From: Tamarix chinensis
Lineage: Eukaryota > Streptophyta > Magnoliopsida > Caryophyllales > Tamaricaceae
Direction: 5' to 3'
Assembly (NCBI GenBank): GCA_030549775.1
Contig: CM060174.1
Coordinates: forward strand, 67,105,566 to 67,169,565
DNA: 64,000 nt
Shown: piece by piece, positions 56,311 to 64,000 of the stretch
How positions within the stretch are numbered: the first letter of the stretch is position 1
How the letters are laid out: each line of letters starts with the position of its first letter
Made by a program: the position numbers and the translations under genes
Notes under the pieces: model-generated
The model's database searches: none
What the model saw: only the letters and a program-made list of their open reading frames with translations
What the model was told of the DNA's origin: nothing

Positions 56311-56321
56311 TTGGGGTAGTG

Positions 56322-57640
56322 AATTATACTCTTGGAAACATAAATTAGAAGTTAGAAACCCTAATATTCTATAGGTCTTTTGGAAGTAATCTACTGCAAT
56401 TGTATATGAGGGTTGTGATGGTGTGTACATCTACAAGATTCATATTCGAATGTTACTTTAGTCTTGGAAATATTAATTACAAAATAATATCTTCTAGGGT
56501 GAGTAGCAATGAATTTACGCTTTTTGGTTTTTGACATGGTAGAGTCGATCTATTCAACAAGTTGATCTATTCAATAAGTTCAAATCTTCAGAGCTCCCAT
56601 TTATACTATTCCAAGATGTGTGGTTTCTAGAACTGGTATAAGTAAGCCCATGTCTTACGCCCAAACAAAGTATTCACGTATAAAAGAATATTGAAAGTAT
56701 AAAATCATCAATTAAGCCAAACCCAACAACTTATACTTTTAGGTTCATTAGTTCAAATACATAGTCTAAGAAAGGCAACATGTGACTACTTATCAGTTAT
56801 CACCTAAAAAGAGAAACATCCTGAATGAATCCTCTCTTTAGGTGTACTCTAGTTAAACTTAAATATAATTGATATAATAGTTTGTCTAACAATTGCCCTT
56901 AGGCACTTGTCAAGACTTTAATTTCTTTTCCCAAATGATGTAATCAGATAACTAATTGTACATACATGCACTATTTGGCATTATTAAATGTCAATGTTCT
57001 TTCTATTTTTAATGTCTTAACATAGCCACCTATTAGACTTTATGTCATTCAATGAACAAAAATATAGAAGTAGGTCAAATGATATTACAGTAATAATTAA
57101 TCATAGTATACAGATCATTATGACAACAATGTTGGAATTACTTTAAGAATGGAACCTCTATGGCCATTTAATCAATTAAATGAATATGATCAGCCTTGTG
57201 ATCAAGACACTCAAAGTTAATTAATAATAATTATAATAATGATAGTAATGATAACAATAGTAATGGTAGTAATAAAAAAAACTATCAATAATGACACTAA
57301 CATTAGTAAAAGAATAATAATAGTGCATTGAATTTTTTTCAAATCAAATCAATTCAACAAAAATGAGACGAAGAGAACATAACCATAGGAAGCATTGATG
57401 CATAGACAAAGCATGCAAAAGTATTTCCTATGAAGTAGCTTCTTTGATTACGAGCATTAACTAGTTTCCACATAGGTCTCTAATTTTCTGATGATGCATG
57501 AGCATACTGACAATTAATGGCTTTTATGTAGGTCCAAGTGAAAAGAGAGTCTAACAGCTTATAAGCTCCACTGGACTTTCATCTTAAAACCACACACTTA
57601 AGACAAAGTCATCATATTATTTTTTCATTTTTTTCATATA
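56322..57640. other. AT-rich DNA, nothing recognised
   Basis: No gene or terminal repeat was supported. A low-complexity stretch of TAATGATAGTAA-like units lies at about 57220-57330. Confidence 0.45.
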
Positions 57641-58529
57641 GGATAAATTACATGTAGGTTTCAACTTCTTAACACTCCCACTCACATGTGAGCCCCTCTT
57701 ATGATTGGAAATTCATGAAAGGCCACAACCTCTTCATAGTGACTACATCAAGGTTGCTCGGAAATGAGTTTTAAAGATCCAGGCCACAACCTCTTCTAAA
57801 CAAATCCGAACAATCAAATTTAGCAAAAAGAATCACAATGTTGACCAATTCTAGAAAATTACTTTCGAAACTAGGGTTTTAGGTCCAAAACATAATTTGG
57901 TCAAATCTTATTAATTTCTTCAAATTCAAAGTTTAGAAATGCAATTAGACATATTGTATAATCAATTTAAGAAAATAAGCCAATGATCAATCAAATTTCA
58001 AAATCGCAAGAGTTTTGACCAAGAATTTTGATTTCTATCAATTCTGGACAAATTTCTCAAATTGACACTTTCATCCTGTAATTAAATACATTTCAAAGCA
58101 TCTTACAGAATCAATTGGTAAAAATTGCTTAAAACCGGATGAAGCAGAGCTATACCGATAAATCCTGGTAATAAATCCAAATTTCATAAATCAACCATAT
58201 ACAACACAATCAACCCATCCAAATCAATCATCTAACTCATATAAACATAATCTAACAACCAATTTAGCTTATCATAAGCTAATTCACAAATCTGGATAAA
58301 ACCCGCAATAATTTTAATCTAAGAACCCAATTCCGATTAATTTTGTACAAAATTTTTAAATTGATACTTCTAACATGAAATTAGATACATTTTAAAGCAT
58401 AATGTAAATTTAATTTATCTAAAATAGCTTAATCGGATAAAACTGACAAATCCAAATATTGCCAGGTCACAAATCTAATTTTCACAAACCAACCACAACC
58501 AATACAATTAACTATCCCAAATCACTCAT

Positions 58530-58586
<57 letters not shown>

Positions 58587-59751
58587 AACTAAATTATCTT
58601 ATCATAAGCTAAATCATTTAAAATTAATCAAAATAGAAGTTAGGGTTTAAGTATTTATACCAAGCGCATTGCTGTGATATTGGAGGGAGTGAGGGGTGCT
58701 GGAGCATCGCTGGTGGTCAAGGAACACTTGCCGGTGACGAGCACCCCGCGGCTGTCCTCGTGCGTTGCTAATGGCTGCTGCTACAATGGAAGACGATGAT
58801 GACGAGCTAGAGCAGGTGTGGTGGTGTGCTCGAGTGGGTGTGGCTGGTGTGGTGGTGCGACCTGGGTTGAAGGTGCAGATTAGGAGGAGGCCAGGGTCGA
58901 GGGTCGGGGGTTAGGGCACGGGGGACGAGGCTCGGCAAAAATTAAAATGGTATAAGGGCGGGGTAGTAGGAGCGCGGGAGCTAAAATTTTATTTTATTTT
59001 ATAATTTTAAGGAATTGAGGGGTTTAAGTGTTATAAATTAATAATTAATAATTAATAATTATATTAGTCGCAATAGATATACCAATAATGATGACTTTTA
59101 ATAGTGATCGTTAATAATATATCAATAACGACAAAAAATATTGGTTTTTAATGCACCAGTTTATTGTAGTATAAAATAAATAAATTCAAAGAAGGAAATA
59201 TTTGTTACAAATAAATCGTTAAAATGATTTTACTAATTTAAAGATATTTTATAATAAAAAATAATTTATTTTTGCTAATGAAATATAACTCCATAATAAA
59301 GTCGTAATCACACAATGAAGTTATAATTGGAAACAAATTTAAAATATTAAAATAAAAACACAAAATGAAAATGGAAATATATTTTAAATAAAAATCATAT
59401 AGCTTGTGGAAAAAGAAATAAAATATCAAAATAATAATTAAAATAAATTGAAAAATATATAAATCAAATTCTAAGGAACTATAAAAAATTTAAATAATTT
59501 TCGTAAAAGGAAATATATTTTTAAATAGAAACGAAGATCATATGAATTTAATAAAATTCATAATCGTGAATGAATTTTTCTAGAATAATCTACAACGACA
59601 AATGATTAAATAAATTCCAATATGAATTTGAAGTAATCAATAAAACTGTAAAACCAATCACAAATAAAATAATTAAACATTTTTATGAAATTTTATTAAT
59701 AAAATCATTAAGTTTACGGAAATTGAATTTAAAAAATACGAGGTATTACAA
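57641..59751 (-). repeat. LTR-like repeat region, minus orientation
   Basis: Read on the minus strand, the segment begins TGTAATACCTCGTATTTTTT at 59751, like the start of many plant gypsy LTRs. A GC-rich part follows (58980-58640), then a TATA-like GGTATAAATAC (about 58662-58652). Beyond that lies a degenerate repeat of about 146 bases, marked by AATTAGATACATTT-like phrases at about 57941, 58077 and 58369. The lower phrases also occur at 63740-63890. No matching partner LTR, primer site or polypurine tract was found, so a solo or partial LTR is likeliest. The left limit is approximate. Confidence 0.35.
58537..58579. repeat. (TA)n microsatellite
   Basis: About 21 TA units within the LTR-like region. 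Confidence 0.9.
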
Positions 59752-60176
59752 TAATTATATAAATAACTATAATAATATTAGGCCTAAGAAGATCTAACAA
59801 CCATGGGTACACCGCCGCCTAGACCCTCATCACATTGATCGAGTAGTGAGACTCCCATCATATAGTTCATTCGAAGTCTGACTTGACTGATTATTACCTT
59901 TGTTATTATAATTCATATAATAATGAGAGTTACAATAATTATTAATCATTATTATAATTATAACTTTTATTATTTTAAGAATAATTATTATTATTTTAAT
60001 TATCATAGTTATGTTACAATAATATATTAACAATAATTATAATGATAATTATAAATATGGTTATATATTATATTATTAGTATTTCATATAAAAATGAGTA
60101 ATTATCATAATAAGAGAAGTATCTCATGTATAAGAGGAATGAATCTATTGTGCCACGAGATATAACCACGAGATAT
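59752..60176. other. AT-rich DNA, nothing recognised
   Basis: Rich in ATTATTATAATT-type low-complexity sequence. No gene seen. Confidence 0.5.
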
Positions 60177-60454
60177 AATAATAGTTGAAACATTTGTCTT
60201 AATTATATACTAATACCAACAGATATATGAGTGGGAATTAGTTTTGTTGGTACAATGTTACTAATACCCACAGATATAAAAGTAGGCAAAATATCTGTTG
60301 GTATAACATACTATTACCAACAGATAAAAATTTTCTGTAGGAAAAACTTTCTTCATTGTCCACAAAAAAATATCTAATGGTATTAGTAACTTTTGTCAAC
60401 AGAAAAAAATCTATGACTAAATTTCTGTTGGCACAACTCATAAATTATGTAGTG
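60177..60454. mobile_element. CACTA-like element end
   Basis: Ends in TTATGTAGTG at 60454 (reverse complement CACTACATAA). Six or more copies of an ACCAACAGATA / TATCTGTTGGT phrase in both orientations fill the preceding 270 bases, like CACTA subterminal repeats of yet another family. The other end was not found. Confidence 0.45.
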
Positions 60455-60514
60455 AAAGTTACGATAATGATAACAAACATAATATTAGTATTTAATTACG
60501 CCCCCACACATATA

Positions 60515-60697
60515 TATTAAACGGATCTAGCGAGTCAGGTTTGGGTCTGGAACTACTGAATCTAGACTTATTTAGGTACATATGGAACCAGACCTGACTC
60601 AAACCCGTCGAATCCAAAAATCATGGACCCAGACCTACTAAAAATGAGGAGGGTCTAGCTAGTCTATGTCGAGTCTGGGATCCATTGCCATCCCTAG
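60515..60697. mobile_element. hAT-like MITE fragment
   Basis: The right side ends CCATTGCCATCCCTA, the reverse complement of TAGGGATGGCAATGG, a terminus common in plant hAT MITEs. The interior is built from GGGTCTGG / CCAGACCC phrases in both orientations, as in those MITEs. A matching left terminus is not evident. Confidence 0.35.
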
Positions 60698-61230
60698 GTG
60701 GATGCGAAGAATCCGACTACTTATTTGAGGACAATATTGGAATTTGGGGAAACAACTATAAAAAATACTAATGTTGCATGGGGATGGAAACGGAAACATA
60801 AAAATACAAAAATACAAAATGTTGTTTTTTAAAAATTAAAAAGGAGGAATGATAAATAAAAAATTATATATGTCTATATATACACAAATTATATATAATT
60901 TAAAAAATATATTAAATCTATTATAATTAAGAGAGAGAAAAAATTAAAACCACTATCTACCAGTGTTGATGTAGCCCATTAATAAATATTTTTAATAAAT
61001 AAATAAATAAATAAAATAATTAGATTCTTTAGGTATCAATTTTGATATAGAAAAATTTTTGGGATAGAAAAAGATAAGGGTTTGTTTTCGAGGTAGGAAA
61101 CGTCACTCGTCTCCTGTTTGCATGCTTCCTGGCATAATACCTCATCTCTCACTAGCTAGCAATCCTCTATTTATATATATATATATATATGTATTCAGTT
61201 AAGAACTTTCTATTATATGATGTGGAAGAT
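60698..61230. other. AT-rich DNA, nothing recognised
   Basis: No gene was supported. A short (TA)n run lies near 61170-61190. Confidence 0.45.
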
Positions 61231-62066
61231 TGTAACACCCCCAAAATTCACTCCTGAATTTTTTTTTGAAAGAATAAAGCGAAAGCTAGAATATAATTTG
61301 GGGAATGTTACCGCCACATCTAACATAAGATAAATGTCCACCATCTATCTCATGCTAGATGCAAGGCTAAAACCTGTCAAATAAAATATCAACTAATATC
61401 TATGCCGTGAAGATAAACTCCCATAAGGAGATATCCACAGGCAGATGGCAAGTGAATATTTTCACTAAATAAAATCATCGCTGAATGAATCAGTGGAACC
61501 TATGAAATAAATCTAAATTTTAAAAGCATAACAGAGTATGAGGAATTAAAATTCAATTACAACACCCCGCAAATTTTAAATACAACCCTTAAAAAATTCC
61601 AAAAATAAATACAATCAAACAAGAAAATTTCCGATAGATCAAATTCCGGATTGCCTACTTTCTCAAGCCAAGCCTTCCACCCAAATACAATATACGAACT
61701 CAAACCTGCACAAGAGGTCTACTCCTCACCATTAGTGGATCATCACAGGACCCATTCAACCAAGGTAGCATCAGTACGGGTTCAGTACTGAGTAAATCAA
61801 GACTACCCAACTCATGGAAGGAAACATGAAACACATAAGATATGAAAGACTCTAGCTTACAATTCTCATGCTCAATTATACATGTATTACATACAATAGA
61901 ACATAGGGTTACAGAATCATACTTATGAGTACATTACTAGACATGACGGCACATAAGATACAAGCGTACAAGAAATCACGATCGCATGCTAATCAACACC
62001 AATCTAACAATTTAATAATAATCATTATTACATCTGATTTTATTTATTTATGATGAGTTCAAGGAC
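61231..62066. other. Repeat DNA beginning with an LTR-like TGTAACACCCCC
   Basis: TGTAACACCCCC at 61231 resembles the start of plant gypsy LTRs. No end or partner is visible, so this is only a hint. No coding region was recognised. Confidence 0.25.
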
Positions 62067-62640
62067 CCCACTATTCTTAAACCGGTGGAACAGTCTAAAG
62101 CACCTCTCGGGGGCAACACACCGGAGCCACTATTATCGTTCGGTGGAATGGACCCTACACCTCTCAGGGCAAAACGCTCCTAAGACATTATTCTTAACCG
62201 GTGGAATGACTTGAATCATCTCTCAGGGACAAGACACTTGAGCCACTATTATCATCCTGTGGAACAGACCCTACACCTGGTCCTGACTCATGTAATCTTC
62301 CACTTTAAATTATTAGTGTCTTATTCATTACTTATCTCATATCATATTCTTATTCACGTTGAGTATAGGGCCCCACTATTCTTAATCCGGTGGAACAGAC
62401 TGAAGCACCTCTTAGGGACAGGACACCTGAGCCATTATTATCATTCGGGGGAATGGACTCTACACTTGTCAGGGTAAAACGCTCCTGAGCCACTATTCTG
62501 AACCGGTGGAACGACTTGAATCACCTCTCAGGGATAACACACCTGAGCAACTATTATCGTCCGGTGGAACGGACCCTACACCTCGACCCAACTCACGTGA
62601 TCTTCCACTTTGAATTATTAGTATCTTATTCAAGGATTTT
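62067..62640. repeat. Tandem repeat, unit about 302 bases with inner subrepeats
   Basis: CCCCACTATTCTTAA at 62068 recurs at 62371 with matching following sequence, giving two diverged units. Inside each unit, a phrase of the type CACTATT..CGGTGGAA..GACC/GACT..CACCTCTCAGGG repeats every 65-80 bases, so the long unit seems built from older short ones. The segment is clearly GC-richer than its surroundings. Open frames across it (62211-62477 plus, 62493-62705 minus) are products of the repeat, not genes. Confidence 0.8.
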
Positions 62641-62880
62641 AACCGACCATAAATCAGGCCCACATGAATAATTCCATGACATAAAGATACAACATAGGAT
62701 ATCATATAATTTCAATCCATACTCAACCCGTCACATACTCAAGTGCATACTATATTCAAGTGTCATATTAACACACATTTGTATTGAGGCTATAAATTCG
62801 TACATATATGCAATTACCACATAGAACACAACATACACTTGACATGATTAAATAATCGATAGGCATACTTATCACCTTCC
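62641..62880. other. Spacer between repeat regions
   Basis: AT-rich, no gene or clear repeat. Confidence 0.4.
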
Positions 62881-64000
62881 ACTTCAAGTTTTACCATAAG
62901 TAAAGGTAAGTAATGATTTACCTAAATCCGAAGCTAGCTAAACAAATTGAGAAAGAGAGAGAGATATCGAGAGCTCGACATTCTACGATAAAGTTTTCCT
63001 AGATCGCCGATAGAAATCAAAAACTAGGTTAGAAGCTATTTTATCGATCAATAATTCACATATTATAATTAAATCCATATAATGGGACACAAACAATCTT
63101 TCTTGGAATCTGTGTCCATAACCTAGGACTCAAGAGTATAGCTCTATTAAGATTTAAGATTAAATACCAACCAAATCGGATTTAACACTTATCGCTTGAG
63201 ACATTTCAAATTAATTTGGAAAGCCTGAGAAAGAATAATCAATTATAAGTTAATTTATCAAAAATGACTTATTCATTAGGTTTTATAACTAAATAGGTAA
63301 GCCAACCATTTGCATAGAACCAAATCCAAACCGATTAAATTAAAATATAATTCAAATGATTTAAAATTCAAAGATAGAAATCGATTAGATAAAAGACATA
63401 TAGCACAATCAATTTTATAAAACCATATCCGGCAAATCAGGGTTTTTAATGCTCGAGCTACAAACGGACTAATTAAATTTTATTATCTCAAATTGATAGC
63501 TTAAGAGTACGATTAAACTAATTTTAAATAAATCTAGATAATCAATTTCAACAAAATAATCTTCCGATTAGCCAATTCAAGACGACCCGTTTTCAAAATT
63601 AGGGTTTTAAAGCCCACGCCACAAACTCAGTTAATTCAAATCAATTAATTTCAATTAAAGGTATTTTAATTCAATTAGGATCATTTCAACTATTTCTATA
63701 AATTTAATTTTAGAAAAATAATTATACATATGACCAATTTCATAATTTCACTTGAAATCTAAGGTTTTAGGCCCAAAAATACAATTCGGTTGAATTCATT
63801 AATTCATTTAAATTAAATGTTTAGAAATGCAGTTAGACATATTTTATAACATATCATATAATCAATTGCCCAAAACCAATAAAAGAAATACCCAATTTAA
63901 TATAATTAGGGTTTTTGAGCCCGTAATACAAATCCGATCAATTCTCGCTAAAATATATAAATTGGTGGTCTGGAATTATAATTAAATGTATTATAATGTA
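62881..64000. repeat. Degenerate repeat of about 150-163 bases, related to 57.8-58.4 kb
   Basis: AGGGTTTT marks recur at about 63438, 63601, 63757 (slightly changed) and 63906. Each is followed by a G/C-containing GCCC or GCTC phrase and then ACAAA..AATT-rich sequence. The block at 63740-63890 closely resembles 57850-57970, including GTTTAGAAATGCAGTTAGACATATT-like phrases. The region runs off the window end. Confidence 0.5.

Larger units (their letters stand above)
50880..56321 (+). mobile_element. Long CACTA element with decayed gene, AAT target duplication
   Basis: The ends are CACTACTACG (50880) and GGGGTAGTG (56321), with AAT on both sides (50877-50879, 56322-56324). The 5.44-kb element has palindromic subterminal repeats on both sides, a GC-richer leader (about 51190-51490) and one multi-exon gene (52425-55648). 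No Tnp2/Transposase_21-like DDE enzyme was recognised, so the element probably depended on an enzyme supplied elsewhere. Its two ends match the ends of the 12499-14184 element in reverse, making the pair a long copy and a deletion derivative. Confidence 0.93.

Noticed and set aside
62211..62705. Open frames of 88 and 70 codons
   Set aside because: They are made by the tandem repeat, on both strands, with no protein-like features.

Overview
The window is nuclear DNA of a flowering plant, almost certainly a dicot. The evidence is an AT-rich background with TTTAGGG-type repeats, a spliced plant AAA-ATPase gene, and nested plant transposons (Ty3/gypsy chromovirus, CACTA, plant mariner). The centre is a 31.6-kb array of an endogenous plant pararetrovirus (family Caulimoviridae). 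No bacterial genes, CRISPR arrays or rRNA/tRNA genes were seen.

Layout. 1-9.1 kb: AT-rich DNA with a CACTA-like end (to 1577), an inverted-repeat-bounded element carrying degenerate telomere-like repeats (2549-4686), and a mariner-like transposase pseudogene with one in-frame stop (6100-8143). 9.1-18 kb: a BCS1/AATP1-type AAA-ATPase gene (two exons, 16011-17922). Its TATA box (9097) is separated from its start codon by a 6.8-kb chromovirus (9159-15985, target duplication GTCCT). That chromovirus is itself split by a 1.7-kb CACTA element (12499-14184, target duplication TCT).

18575-50175: four near-identical copies (unit 7.90-7.91 kb) of a two-ORF pararetrovirus. Copy 1 is on the minus strand. 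Copies 2, 3 and 4 follow head-to-tail on the plus strand, so copies 1 and 2 meet head-to-head at about 26823. ORF1 encodes a polyprotein (movement protein, coat protein with zinc knuckle, aspartic protease, reverse transcriptase, RNase H). ORF2 encodes a 479-residue protein of unknown function and overlaps the end of ORF1. This layout fits the florendovirus type of endogenous Caulimoviridae. There is no integrase, so insertion was presumably passive. Copy 1 is longer than one genome: it has a promoter, a tRNA-iMet primer site, two open ORFs and a second promoter/poly(A) region at its 3' end. Copies 2 and 3 share a TAG stop between protease and RT. Copy 4 has open ORFs but lacks a 3' poly(A) region.

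50.2-64 kb: a possible terminal exon on the minus strand, then a 5.4-kb CACTA element (50880-56321, target duplication AAT). This element carries a decayed gene with Transposase_24-like, DUF8039-like and Ulp1-protease segments but no recognisable Tnp2. It is the long relative of the 1.7-kb CACTA element in the chromovirus. The remainder is AT-rich repeat DNA with LTR-like sequences, a CACTA-like end, a hAT-like fragment, and two tandem or degenerate repeat regions.

The stand-out items are the viral array with its greater-than-genome-length copy and near-8-kb inverted arms, the unassigned viral ORF2, the chromovirus splitting a promoter from its coding region, and the CACTA pair.
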